Part shown: positions 39,056 through 54,000 of the stretch, piece by piece
How the letters are laid out: every line of letters starts with the position of its first letter
Numbering within the stretch: position 1 is the first letter of the stretch
NCBI RefSeq assembly: GCF_020740795.1
Contig: NC_067283.1
Coordinates: 3,995,659-4,059,658 of the forward strand
Direction of reading: 5' to 3'
DNA length: 64,000 nt
Source: Apus apus
Lineage: Eukaryota; Chordata; Aves; Apodiformes; Apodidae
Translations under genes and position numbers: made by a program
Notes under the pieces: generated by a model
The model's input: the letters and a program-made list of their open reading frames with translations, nothing else
Databases searched by the model: none
What the model was told of the DNA's origin: nothing

Positions 39056-42000
39056 CTCAAAAGGAAAGGAGAATGCTGTTTTATGCTGAAATGCTGCTTG
39101 AGAACAGACCAGTGGAGAAAAGGAAAGACATAAATAGTGACTAGAGAAAGGTAAAATTTAGACTGACTTGTTAGTTCCTTTGATCTCCCATTCCAGGTGA
39201 TAGAGAAAAGCAGGATCTTTCAGAAAATGTTTCCTCTGGCCTATCTAAGCATGCCCATCCCTCTGCACTGATGAAAACTTCTAGAGTGTTAGCTCACAGT
39301 GGACCTCATGTGTTGAAAAGAGTAAATGAACCCCACTCTTCCTTTCAAGAAGTAAGGACTTACTTTGCCTGAGTGCACCCCCTCCCATGTTCCTATTTAA
39401 TGACTAGAGGCACAACTATCAAAGTTTATTATTGGAACTGTCACACAGCTAAATACATTTCAGAAGTCCCACTTCTATTTTTAACTTACCTGGTTTCATT
39501 TTCTACCTGGTGGTCTTCAGCCCACCTCCCTCTGCTGAACTGAAATGTCTATCAGCTCTAAGTAACTTTCTCCCATCAAAGTTGTTATGCTTTGACATTT
39601 TTATACATAGTTACATTATTTGGACCTTCTTCTGAGCTTGAGGTCTCTAACTCTAGAACTGTAAAACATTTTATCCACCATTAAAATATTTTCTCAGCTT
39701 TTTTATATCTTCTCTCATTTTTTGTACATATTCCTTTGAAAATATATTCCAGTACTGGTCTCACCTACACAATTAAACACATTCTCTCCATATTGTTTGC
39801 TCTTCCTCGGTTGCTAAGGGGTGTTGTTTTGTTTCAATCTGTTTCTAGAACATCATCATCTGCAGCAACATTCTTAATCAACACTCACCAATTTGGGCCT
39901 GAGAAATAATACTACTTTGCTGCTCAAGATGGTGAGGGGAAAGCCATCAGCAATCAGAAAACTTTTGCTATCTGCTGTTGACAGCCATGTGTGCCACTCG
40001 TTGGTATGTTCACAGAAACATACACTAGGTCCTGACCACCCACCAGAATCTGCTTTCACATCTGATTGTCACTAGAAAATTTCTGCATTGAAGTGCTGTA
40101 GGTCTGAGATGACAAGCTGAGTGTAAAGCTACCGTTTACCATCAGAAGAGAACAGGATTATTGATAGTTAGTGTGGTGTGGACTATGAATATTTCACTGC
40201 TGCCATGATTAGGGACAGGAGTCACCTCACAAACACACTTGTGGCACTCCAGGGGGTGCCCTGTCTGGTGATATATCCAAGTCAGGAGACTCTTCCTTTT
40301 TAGGAGCAGCAGGTTCAAACCAGTAGATTGTCAGTGTAGTCTGAAACAAAACCCCAGCCACAATGCAACACAGCTGGAGCTCTCAGCACAGGAAAGGCTT
40401 GGAGCTGTTGGAGAGGGTTCAGAGGAGGCCATGAAGATGATCAGAGGGTTGGAGAAGCTCTGCTCTGGAGAAAGACTGGGAGAATTGGGATGTTCAGCCT
40501 GGAGAAGAGAAGGCTCCAGGGAGACCTTAGAGCACCTTCCAGTGTCTGAAGGGGCTCCAGGAAAGCTGGGGAGGGACTTTTCACCAGAGAGGGCAATGAT
40601 AAGACAAGGGGTAATGGTTTTAAACTGGAAGAGGGGAGATTTAGGTTAGACATCAGGAAGAAATTCTTCACCATGAGGGCAGGAAGGTGCTGGAATAGAT
40701 TGCCCAGGGAGGTTATGGAAGCCTCTTCCCTGGAGGTATTCAAGGGCAGGTTGGATGAGGCTTGTGGAGCCTGGTCTGGTGGGAGGTGTCCCTGCTCATG
40801 GCAGGGAGGTTGGAGCCTGGTGATCTTTAAGGTCCCTTCCAACTCAAACCATTCCATGGTTCTATGATTCAATGATAAAAGTGAACTTGGATAATAAGCT
40901 AAATGGAGTGATTCTTGTCTCATCAACAGTAAAACTCTGACTTACACATTCTAAATGGAAAAACATATTTAGTAATACTGGGAAGATTCATGAATATATT
41001 AAAAATACTAGAAAATTATATGGTATTGGAGAATAAGCATAAATTTAAATTATTTCCAATTTAATGACAGACTTTTAGTAACTGGAAATATCTTTGCATC
41101 ACAGCAGCAGCTTGGACTTTCAATTCTGGACCTAGCATGTGTTTTTCAATCCCCACTATGGTACAAAAAGGTGCAGAAAGGGTAAAAAAATGCTTGATGA
41201 ATAGCAGAGTCGTAGAAGTTCGTTTCTCCACTAGATGGCTTCATTCCCACGAAGAAAATTGAAACGCAAAGCAGCTTCGCTGAATTCCATGTTAACAGAT
41301 AATCCTGAGAAACTTAAAAGATTTTATCTTCTGTTTGTATGGAAGTCAACATTAACTCTGTCCCTCTGCCAGAAAAAGCAATATTCTAAAGGACAGTTTC
41401 CTTACCTCTTGGTTCAGGAAACAGTAGAGAACTGCTACAATAAACCCCTGAAAAAGACAACAAAAAAATTAGAAGAGGCTGGGGATGTGTGATTAACTTA
41501 ATGATGTTATTGTGTATATGAATTAATACGTATCACTTATAAGTTGGAGCATTGTTATAAATTAGAAAGTTTCTTATGTGTATCAATTACAGCTGCTCAG
41601 CCAGATAATCATGTAGCATTTCACAAAGTCAGTAATGTGATATGGACTCACAGCAGCAGATGAAGCTGCAACTGAAGTTCTTCCACATTATTCTTACAAA
41701 AGATGGTCCATTCTACAGCGAAACACCCTGTGAGCTAATTCTTTACAGAGTGGAAATCAATTAGGAAACAGAGACTTCCTAAGGAGATCCATGGATGGAG
41801 CTCACACAGCCTTCTAGTCAACTTCTATGTCTGCAGTACATCAGATGAGGTCAGATTGTTGCTTGTTGAACACTTTTGTTAAATTTCTGAAATCAGATAA
41901 ACCCAGGAAAATCCTAGGAGGTCAATAGACCTATGTGATTAGATACCAACCTTTTATTCTGTTAACTTACTCTTTACATTATTAATTAATAATAATTAAT

Positions 42001-45000
42001 AATTAATTAATTAACTCAGTGAAACCTAGCTCCCAGTACAGGTCAGGATTAAGATTTGCAGAGTTTATTGTGCAGGACTGACACACTGAATTAAATCCTC
42101 AGGAGGACTAAACCAGTACAACTGATTAATTTTGGGTGATGCTCACTGACAAAAAATGCCATGAAACCACTCAGAGGGAGACATGCTCCCTTGTGAAGTT
42201 TGATAGGATTGTCCAAGCCTGCTTCTTGTAGGCTCTGAGGTTCAGCAGAAGGAAAGACAGGAAAGCAAAGGGCACCTGGATGCTGCCTTGCTCATAACTC
42301 AGGTAGCAAAGACACCAGGAGGGTATGGTAGGGCAGCCCCAGTAGCTATTCTTGTTGGCACCAAACTCCTCAACCTGTCCATGCCCTGGGCAGCTGGGGG
42401 TACCCAAAGTACACCAAACATTTTGCCTACCCAGGAGGGAAAGCCATACAACTCAGGGCAGTAGCCTGTATGGGGTTGAAATGTGCACCAGGCACTCTTC
42501 CATGTTTATGTGTTTGCCTGTCTATTTATTCTTTGCCAAAGAATTAGAGAGAGGGCTGGTCCTACAGCTTTGATTACTCCTGGATAATTTAACGTCAGCC
42601 TAAATGAACCTGATCTTGTCAGTGAAGTCAGGAAAGGTGCATGGATTACCACGGGGAGCAAAGAAGGTTTTCTGCGCTGGACTTTGACCCACCACCCAAT
42701 TTAAACCTGCATCTGAAAGACTTGCCCTCGTATTTGCAAAATCTGCAAATAGACACTTTAGCCCATAGTCAGGTAGGGTGTAAGTCACATCTTCATGTAT
42801 TTTAGCTCAGGAAAGACCTGTGAGGAAACCCTTTGGCATCCAGGGAATTTTTGTGTAATGCCAGTTGCCACGTGGACACTAGATTTAATTACAAAATCTA
42901 CTAAGGAGGAACTGAAGCCTCTGCAATTATTTTACCTGAAAAGATCCAATGCAGAGCTCTAAGTAAAGCCGAACCCCCAGGCTGGTATATTCCGGAAGAA
43001 AGTTGAAGACAATATAATGTGTTCCAAATAGTGGAATTAGAAGCAGAGTTGACCGTGAGAGGCGTCTAGCACAGGACACGAGAAGGAGGAAGGTAATATT
43101 ATTTCCTTGCAATATAAGAATGCATGCAACATGCCACAGTAAGGAGGAGAACTTCTAAAGGAGATTGATACATCTCCACGTGAAGTTCGTATCTCTTGGG
43201 AGCACAGTGTTAGGCAGAAAGCAAAATCAAAGATTAGCTGGAAAGAGATTTCTGGTGCTTATTGGCATGTTAATGGCATTTCTTATGGTGTTTTGTCTTT
43301 CTGAATGAGATTACACTGCAGGGAAACACCAAGGAGTAGAACGAATTTTGCCTCATTGGAGCCATTGAAAATTTGATATTTGTAACTAAATACAGAGGAA
43401 GTAATTTGTAGACTTCCTTCATTGTCTGTGTAGAGGGAAAGGCATCTAAAGAGGGTATTTTATCCTACCCTGAATCAGAGACCTACTGTGGATTCAATTA
43501 ATGATTTCCTAGTCTCTCTATTGATCCTCATTGGAAAGTAGATATCTGAACCATGTTCAGATGGTCACTGTTAGGTGAGATGGGTCTCATACATTGATTA
43601 GTTTCTTGGACAGGTTGGTTTAGAAAAGTTTTTATAAGGGTATTTTGTTTAAATAATTTATTTTATTTTATTTATTAGTCCATACACTACCTGTACTGAG
43701 AAGAGTTATTGAAGTTGATTTGTCTAGGGTCCAGTTTTTTCAGCAGAATTCTGATGATGTTGATAAATAGGACAAAATTGACCTATTCACAGTATTTGGG
43801 AGAAAAAATAAAAGAATATGTTACTGTCTAATGTAAAACTTTTCCATGAAAATATGGGGGGTTTTACTTTAGTTATTAAGTAATTTATGCAGTTTCAAGG
43901 AGAACAGTATAACATTATTAATGTTGTTCCTGTTGGCAACATTCAAGCATCTCAACAGTTTGCATCCCTTTTCAGAGAAGTAGCTGAAAATCAAAACTTG
44001 AGAATTTGACTTTGTTAAGCAAACTATTTGTGTCAATAGCTTGTGTGACTCCTTTCAATTTTTGTGGCTCATATAATTTTGAATCTCTTTTGAGATGGTT
44101 ATTGCTTCAAATTCTAGCTAATATCTTTAGATACCATTAGTAGAATACATGGAATCATGGAATCACAGAATTGTCAGAGTTGGAAGGGACCTCTAGAGAT
44201 CACCTAGATCTGCTAAAGCAGGATCCCCTGGAGCACATCCCACAGAAACGCATCCAGGTGGGTCTTGAATTCATCTGACTAAATACAGGAACCTACACTG
44301 AGATGCCAACATCTGAGCCCATCACCCTGTTCTCCCTTTGCAGTCCATGCAGAGCCAGACAGCACGGTCAGGAGAGCCTCAGGTGGAGCTGGGGATGAGC
44401 CATCTCCTCCAGAGGTAGACATCTGTTCTAAGTCAGATGAATCACATACCAAAACTGCCTGTTTTCCTTTGCTGACTCCAAACAGAACTGAGGAGCATTA
44501 ACTCAGCTCCAAAGCCAGCTAGGCTCCACCCTCACCTTTGAATCAAATTTTCTACAATTACAGTTTGGCACAGCTTTGCCAAAGTCTGTGAAGCTGCTCA
44601 GTTTTCCACATTCAGAGAGTTTCTCCCAATATATTTTTGTGTGTTCATGCACACCAGTTTTTCTTTAGGTGAGGCTGAATGCTTAATTTTTCCAACATTT
44701 TACCAGGAAGTCTAATCTCATTTTATCCATCAATGATGCCTTAAGTACATTCCAGAATTAAAAATCACCACTGCAACCCCCTGAATCTCTTGACTTCCGA
44801 GGTGGATGTCAGATGAACACTAGAAGGGGGAAGAGCAATGAAGGGAGAAGGAAATGTAATATATATTGAAATATGGCAAGTTCTTATCAGAATTCAACTT
44901 GAGATTCTTCATGTATATTGTTTGCATGTATATGCCCTATTTGTCTTCATCTATCCTCCAATTAAATTAAACTTCTAATAGATGGTCTTAAGGTCATCCT

Positions 45001-48000
45001 TTAGCTGCTTTCTCAGACACTTGGGTTTAATGACATGTGGGAGTAATCATACACAATAATAGTTTAAAACCCATCAATTTAACCAATAAATGTCAGGCTC
45101 AAGAGTTATTATCATTGTTACCATCTATGAACAGAAACCTATTGCACTTGAAAGTGTGTGCTGAAATTTATGGCTCATTCTGGACTCTAGGGATAAAACT
45201 TTATTTTCACAGATTACAAGGATGGTTTAGCCACTCATCTGCTATTAATTTCAACAAAAGTGCTAATTCTAGGAAAGTTTCAATTTGTTTTATGGATATT
45301 TGCTTTGGTGGGAGAGGGAGGCAGTTCTGTGCCTCTTTTTAGTTTACATTAGAGGTAGGCAAGTTTTCAGCAGAATTTCTACCATTCTTCTTCCTTATTT
45401 CAAACATTTCAGCAAAGAGTCACCAGATTTTATTTTGAAAGTCTTCTTCTAGTTAATGTTGGCAAACTCAGAAGAACCTACCCCCACAGAAATTATAATA
45501 GGTCCTTTGATTAGCCACCAGTAAGGAGAGCCTTGATTAACATCCCAGCATCTGAGGAAGTTTAGAAAAACAGCCAGTTTAGAAAAAATACATGTATGTA
45601 ATCTCTGTAATCAATTAAAATACGATCCAGAAATAGAGAATAATGTAGGGAACAATTACTTACGCTGTGTCTTCAAAGTAGAATTTTGCTAATATCCATA
45701 TAAGGGTAAAAAGTGTTGGAAAACCTGTCAGACAGTGAAAAAAAAACAACCTGTGGTTGTCTAGCTTCATTAGTGAATCCAAATCTTGCCCACTGAAACT
45801 TGGCTGTGATGATACAGCAAACTCAGTTTCAGAATTGTAATTGTACTTTGTGGCTTGTTCATGGAACAGGAATGGCTCTAAACCCACAGTATAAACTGTA
45901 AAAGGAATCTACTAGTCCCCATGATGGAATGAAACAAGTTGTGGCATTGACTGTTTGGCAATCATGCATCACTGGGAGGATATAAAGGGACACAGAAGGT
46001 ACCGTGCACGTGATGGGAGTTCTGCCACAGAAGCCTGAACATGCAGCCTCTTACCAACATGACCACAATTCACCCTCACCTGAAGTTAGCACTTGCATGC
46101 TGACAGCACATTAAATCCCCTGCTTATGTAATCAGGGTGCTTTTTGCAAAAGCAAATTATTGGGGAATAACATTTACCAGATCTTACAAATACAGTAATA
46201 TTAGTACTTTACAAACACACAATGTGGTGTCTACCTTAAACCTTCCTTAAAAAGCTCTTAAAGCCTCCCTAAACCACAAAAATGTATTCAGTTGACAAAG
46301 TAATCAGGCCTACCTTAACCTTTGGGGTCTACGTGCATGGGTTAATGTCCTGAACTGACCAAAAATTCCCATGGGAAAATGCATTCACCTGCCATACCTC
46401 ATCAGGAAGGAATTCTCCACTTTGTCCTCTACACAGTGGCTTTATGTCAGAAACTGCTTAATTTCTGATTTCTGAGTCACCACAAATGTCTGAACGACTA
46501 GATTTCTTTCAGGCTACACAAAAGAGGAGTGAGGATGTTGCTGCCTCATGCCTGCACAGTTATTTAGTGGTTAGAGCTCCTTTATTCACACAATTGCCCA
46601 ATGCAAAAGATGGTCTATAGCAAATCAGGACTAGACAAATACCTGAAGTGCCCCCAGAAAGACCCATTTTAAGAAGAAAACTGTGACTACATTCTGCATG
46701 AATAGGATTAAGGTACAGCTAACTGTGATGCTTGTGATAACTCCTTAAAGGTATCTCTGTTTTCAATGTGGAGAAGGGGGTGAAGTGGACTGGATCTCTC
46801 TCTGAGGATTCCCTAATGTACTTAATTTTTCACTCATTACACAGAGACTTTAATTCCATATTACAAAACATGATTGCCCCTCACTAGTATGCATGTAAAA
46901 GTAAAATCAAAGCAATGCCTAAGCTGGGTTCTTCAATTAGCCAGATTAAATCCCAGATCCAGTGTTTTTAATGGGATGGTAAAAGCCTTACTTACCCCAG
47001 CCAAAGAGAACAAGCCACCAAAAATACCTTCTTCCATGAGAAAGAGATGAGAGTAGCAGACAGTTTAGGTAAAGAGCCTCTACCAGCAGCCACATGAAAT
47101 TGGTCATCATGAAGTAGTGACAGAAAACAACAGAGATCTTGCATTCAGTCTAGGAAACAGGAAAGTCATAGTCTTGGCATTACTTGTGCCAAACTGCATG
47201 TGTTTGATTTGCAGAGACAGTAGGCATCTCTAATTCTGTCTGAGATCTACCGAGACAATCTCACGATGTATATTTAAAGGGAAAGCTTCAAATATAAAAA
47301 GGCTTTCTGAATATTAAGGCTATAACCATTGGAACAACTTGGAATCTCCCCTATATTTTACTGTCTCTTGTTTATTCTCCGTGTTAGAAACATAGAATCA
47401 TAGAATTATAGAATCATAGAATCATAGAATCCTAGGGGTTGGAAGGGACCTCGAAAGATCATCTAGTCCAACCCCCCCGCCAGAGCAGGGTCACCTAGAG
47501 CACATCACACAGGAAGGCATCCAGGCGGGTTTTGAATGTCTCCAGTGAAGGAGACTCCACAACCTCTCTGGGCAGCCTGTTCCAGTGCTCTGTCACTCTC
47601 ACAGTAAAAAAAAAAAAATCTGATATTCACCTTAAACCTCCTATGCTCCAATTTGTATCCATTACTCCTTGTCCTATCTGTGGTCATCACTGAGAAAAGC
47701 TTAACTCCATCTTCTTGACACTCACCCTTCACGTATTTGTAAACATTGATGAGGTCACCCCTCAGTCTCCTTTTCTCCAAACTAAAGAGACCCAGCTCCC
47801 TCAGCCTTTCCTCATAAGGGAGATATTCCACTCCCTTCATCATCTTTGTGGCTCTGCGCTGGACTCTTTCCAGCAGTTCCCTGTCCTTCTTGAACTGAGG
47901 GGCCCAGAACTGGACACAATACTCCAGATGCGGCCTCACCAATGCAGAATAGAGGGGGAGGAGAACCTCTCTTGACCTACTAACCACACCCTTTCTAATG

Positions 48001-51000
48001 CACCTTTCTAATGTCTAGTGGTCTAGTCTAGTGGTCTAGAAACATAGCTTGGTCTCTCAAGCATGTAATTTCTCCCACAAATGCACTGACTTTAGTGTAG
48101 CTTGCAGGACTACACCAGATGCTCCATAGCCCTTGGGCAAAAGTTTGTTCAAGGACCTGTCATATTTCACTTTCCTACTAATTACACTATCCTAATTTCC
48201 TCAGTTTTAAGTTTTTGTGTGGCCATGAGCAATGCAGAACAACCACCTCATAAACCTCTGTTTGAAAACCATGGTGGTGTTGCCAATATCTGTGGCTGGG
48301 CCAAAGCTTAAGCTGATCGCCTGGTAGCTTATGTCTCTCCTGGTTTACAATTCAGAGCTTCCAGTCAGAACTTGAAAACCCACACTTCCAGAAGGAACAT
48401 CTTTTAAAAGCTGCATTATGAGATACTCAGAGATCTTCAGTTTTAAGCTTCAGCTTGTAGTAAGTGTAGCAGTGCCATGGTGCTACTTTTTTTGTTAAGG
48501 CAAAATCCGTATCTGGTTCAAAATACTACAGAGTCACAAATTTATGCATCCAGAATGTGGAAGTTCTGAGGTGCACTCTTATGGAGGTAATATGTACTGA
48601 ATAAAAGATTTAAGTAGTTTTCAGTACCAGATTAGGAAGAAAAAAAAATAAATAGTAAAAAGGAGCAATGAAAAGTGAAACCATATATGTGTGTTATGCA
48701 AAAACATGAAGCACCACATTTCCCTGCTTTTCAAGTGCTTACTGTAGAGAAGCTGCAATGATCAATGTCTTCTTCTTGGAAAAGGACAGCATCCTTAATG
48801 AAAATGGCAATAGCTTTTAAGATAAAAGTAAAAAAGAGCTGGACATGGATATAATTTCTGGGACAGCGAAGCCTCCTAGAAGAAAAGAAGAAATGTCCTT
48901 CTAAGGTAATAAAAAAAAACACCTTGTACTGACAGTGATTACAGGATGTAATAATCCCTTGCTACATCTCAGGTACTTCCAGACACACACAGAAAGAACA
49001 CTTTCATCCACTGAGCTCTCTCTGGAGTCAGGCAGAGATAGAAACCTTCCTCATGTAAAGCAATTCACCCACAACTTGTATCTTAATCTCCTCCCTTTTC
49101 AGGTGGTACCCTGCTGATGCTTCTGCTCTGCCAAATTCCAGGAATCTCAGTTTGAGTTTGTGCTTGGTATACCTGAGCCAGGCTTTTGGTTGGCATTATT
49201 TTTGGGTCAGGAGAAAACTGAATTTGAGGAATTAGCTTTACAGATACAATTCTATGGTTAAACCACTCACAAGAACTAGCATGCAGAGTTATCCTGGACT
49301 AACTAGACAGTTTTCTCAGTGGGACAGGCTCATGATTACTTTAGCAAGATTTTCTATACCCTGTGCAGTGAGTGAGTTCACTTCCATTAAACTCCTGTGT
49401 AGACAGCCTTATCCAGAATTAAAGCATTCTTTCTTAGTCTACCAAAGATACCCTTAATAACTACATGAATTAGGACAATTTCTTTAAAACAATTTGGCAC
49501 ATCTTGGAATTCAAACATTCAGTTAATTCAGATTAATTTTTTTGACTGTTATCTAAAACAGATTTTGGAGGAGTTACACAGCTCTAATTTTATGTTTTCA
49601 TTTGGAGCTGAAGACTTCAGGTCATTAGCAAAGATCCCCATTCAAAACTGAATTCTGTCCAAATCCAGAAATCTCAGGGTAACCTAATCTTAAAGCTCAT
49701 TTAGAGCGGGCAAAATTACTGAACTCAAATGCCAGCTCCATTGTTAACTATAACTTTTTCCTCCCGGATGCTAAGTCTCTGTATGTCCATTGTTTCTTTC
49801 TTTCCACTTGTTTGGGCTGGTTTGCTTTCCTAAGGTCAGAGTGGATGTCAATAAACATATTGGTTGACTTCCAGACATGAGCTAGGAACCAACAGTGGGC
49901 AAGAAACTTTCCCCAGAGAAACCTGATTTTCACAGCATAAAGATAAAGCTCTTTTTTGTCCTGCACATATACAAGAAACCAAAAAGGATTTAAAAAAATT
50001 AAAATAAATTCCTACATGACAACAAATATCAAATGAGAAAATAATCAGGTTTATTTCAAATAGTCTAAATTGTACCTGAAAATGCCTAATAGCTGGGTAG
50101 TCCAGCTATTAGGTGAGAAATCTGACCAAAAGTAGTTACATTCAGAGCCCAAATTTCAAAACATATCTTTAGTTGTAACATTTCAATAGTAATATATGCA
50201 GTGCCAGAAGAACACTGAATCAGAATTGAGTTCTCTGATTATCTTCTTCTTTTTAATATAAAGTATACTGAGCTCACACAAGGCAAGTACATATAGTTTA
50301 TAAAATAAATAAAATATAATAATAATAAATAAATAATAATATATATAATATATAATATATATAATATATAATATATAATAATATATATAATATATATTAT
50401 AATTATAATTATATATATAATAATAATAAATAATAATAAATAAAATAAAATATAGTTTATAAAATATGCCTGCATTCTAGGATCAAAGTGGATTGGTGAC
50501 TTTTGCCAGAGACAGACAGGGTTTATTCTGAGTCTGATTCTTATTTCTGGCTTTCTGTGACCACTTTTCATTTCCAGTCTCAATTTAATATTATTAAACC
50601 AATATGACCTGAAATATTAATTTTATTCTTCTGGATTTCTATCTATATTATTTTGTGAAGTCTAAAGTGGTGTCACACAGTTCAAGATACTAAGAGCTAT
50701 TAAAAGCATCAAGGTCAGAGGATAAATTCACGTACCTGAATGCAATGAGAACTGTCACAGCAATAATGAGTGAGGTGATGGATACACTGTATCCTACAGT
50801 GTAGATGATCTTTATAGTAGAAAAGTAGGATTGCTGTGAAAGAAGAGAATTATTTGTCACATAACTTGCAGCCAAATGACAGTTGTTTTACTGATTCTGG
50901 CAGTTCTGCTTTGTTTGGTGCTTCTAATCTGCTGGTGTCCCTGACTGCCTTTTTTTCTCCCTTTTAATCCCACAGCAAAATTCAGCTGAAATCAATCATC

Positions 51001-54000
51001 ATGTTTCTTTTGAGAAGACCCATTCCATAGCTGCATGGACACAGCCCTGTCCGATACAGAAACATGTAGTGATCAGGGTGGTTTTGAACTCATTCCTAAA
51101 ATTATAAAATACAAGCCCATGTTCCATGAAGGCTTTGTAAAAACTCTTATATATTTTTATAAGCTCTGCATTTTATATCATGTTTTCTCCATAGCTGTAG
51201 TAGGACAATCCAGCTGGCAGTGGCTTCCTGATGGATACAGAATCCTATCAGCTTTTCCTTATGTTTCTCCACTATTCTTTTCTCTACTTCCCTACTTATA
51301 ATTTTGCCATCTATGCTTCCTTTCTATTTTTATTGTGTTGTGTGTGGGTTTTTTTCTGGGGTTGGTAATTTCCTCTTTTGTCTTGCTGCCAAACTCAATT
51401 GTTACTCAGAATGTCAATTGAAATCCATATCCATTTAAATGACACCTCTATCAGACACAATCTCTGAGGGAGGTTAAGCTGACTCCAATTGTTACACATG
51501 GCAGAAGCAAGCAGAATGAATAAGCTCTAGGCTGCAAATCTTTCCCTAAATCTAACATGGTCTGCCTCTTGGGTCCCTTTTCAGTGTTTTTGTGGCCTAA
51601 AATCTACACAGCTCTGCAGTGCATTGCTACAGCTCACTGTGGTGAAAGGCAGATTCTTGCTTTGAGCCTTTAGTATAACTTAAGGCATTACAAGGACAGA
51701 ATATATTTAATTTATTTTAGGTGCTTAAAAAACCAGCAACATATGAGCAGCTGACTTTAGAGTTAAACAAGCAGTGTGAGAGCATGGACAAAGAATTATG
51801 CTGTTTAATTGTTGGTCAGATGATCCTGAGGTCCCTTCCAGTCTTGTATTCTATGATTCCACAGCTGATTGTTAACACAGTCCTGTTTCTTCTTATTCTG
51901 TTTCTTTTCTAGCTAATGAAGGAAAACAAACACACCCAGAAATCAATTCAACTCATTTTAAGATAAGGACTTATCACTTTCTGTCAGCAAAAAAAGTCTC
52001 TCTCACTACACCTGCTTTAACAAGTGAAGGTCACAATGTCTGGCTTAACAGAGAGAAACCTTTGGTGCTGTGGACCCTACATCCACACTGTGTCCATTTC
52101 TGACCCACCTAATCCCATGAACTTTTACTACTGGTCAGAGCACACTAGGTGCATCCTGCATTAGTCTTCCAAGTTAGGTTCATCCATAGGAAGTCACATT
52201 ATCCTTTCTGAAAGCACCCCTCAGCCTAAATGCAGTAAGTGGGGGTAACCAAGAGATTTCATTGAAAAGCTCACACCTGATCTTAACCATGTACCTACCT
52301 ACCTACAATTCCAACCAAAGCTCAGAGAAGTCCCTCAGAGCTACAAAACAAGCCAGTTAAGTCTGGAAGCCACCACTCCATAAGAAAAGTATAAAGGCTG
52401 TGCTGGCTGACCTTAGTTAGAAACCTCCACTGACAAATCAGAGATGAAAAACACAGAAAATAATCAAATCCTAACTAAAAAAGAAGATAAACCTACAAGT
52501 GAGTAGCTTACCTTGGGGCAAAATGTGGCTTAATACTAAAGAAAATCCATAGACTGATTTAAGATTGTTTTTACATGAGAAATATAAGGAAATGATAAAA
52601 AGAAGGAAAGAAAGAGAAGCGTTGCGTTTCAGTGCTTTTATTTACAGAGAGCAGCAGGTAACTGTGGCTTAGAGGCTGGAAAAGACATTTGAATTAAACA
52701 GCATGACAGCAGTAAGTACAAAAAGTAAAGGGAAGTCAAGAAAAAAATTCCTGCCATGATGTAAACACTAAATTCTCTCCAGCAAGTTCAATGGACTATA
52801 TCAACTACCGTACAAAGGTTATTTTAATTCTCTCTATAGTAGATGAAAAAGGATAGTGGATTGTGAATAATAATGGATTGTGAAGCTCACTCACCTGCTG
52901 AAATAACATACTACAAGCTTAAACTTAAGAGTAGCAATTAAATGAAAAGTATTCTTTCTACAACATCCATCTCAGTTTTCCAGATTTACTTAATTTCATG
53001 TGCATGAGTTGCCACCACATGCAGTCACTACCCACCCTCATGTACCCACTTGCTAGACATGGGAAGTTATATTCACTTAAATACTAATGAATACACACAT
53101 AATCTAAAGAGATTCACCTGACTAAAGAAAAAAGTGCATGTTTAGCCCATACAGAGGAAGGGTAGAGGTCTAGAGTTAGACTAGACAACTAATTTTTAGT
53201 CACTTAAAGGGATTTCTACCTCCTTTCTATCTGTTTTATCTTAGTGATTTCTTCAGACTCCTTCCACTGAGTGACTCCTCCTTTTCTCCACAGTAGTCAG
53301 ACTCCAAACTTGATCACAAAAGAGGTTTTATGTAACCACAATAATTTTCAAGATTTGTGATATTTTTAATTAAAATCTGATATGGTATTTTGTTGTGCTT
53401 CTTATCTCTGGAAGAGGAGTCACAGGAAGCCAAGCACATCTGTACAGTGTTTGTACCCTTACAAGTTAGAGATCAAGTACTGTGTTTACCCTGGGCCTGT
53501 AACCTCCAAATATCACCAGTTGTGCAAATCTAGCTGAGAAATATGTCGTTGCATTACAGAGATGTAGATTTGGAAGCATTTTTATTTCCTCATGGAATTA
53601 CACGTTTTATGCTTGGCAGGATGAGAAACCAGAAACCTCTGTTGTCCTTAGATGTTGCTGAGTTTGGAATAGTGGTTTTATAACAGCATGTTTGTTGTAC
53701 TAGTGCCTTGATGTAACAAAATCATCTTGCTGACTCACATTATGGAAATATCTTAATTAATATTTTATTAATGTTCCATGATATATCTGTAGCTTTTGTA
53801 TCTGCAAGCAAGTTTAACAGAACTGCATGATTTTATGCAATTTGCAGATGGCTTTATTTTTATTACGCTCTCATACCTGAATAATAAAACAACCTTAGTC
53901 ATTCTCTAAAATAAGTGACTAGAATCAAATTTGAATTGCGTTCCATACTTGGTAACAAATTTTAGCTTCAGCAAAATTTCCCAGTTTCTGCAGGAGTATA

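Noticed and set aside
47505..47987. 160-codon minus-strand open frame
   Set aside because: CR1 ORF2 C-terminus inside an intron; not a host gene.
50239..50583. 114-codon minus-strand frame rich in Ile and Tyr
   Set aside because: Product of an AT microsatellite inside GHRHR intron 5.
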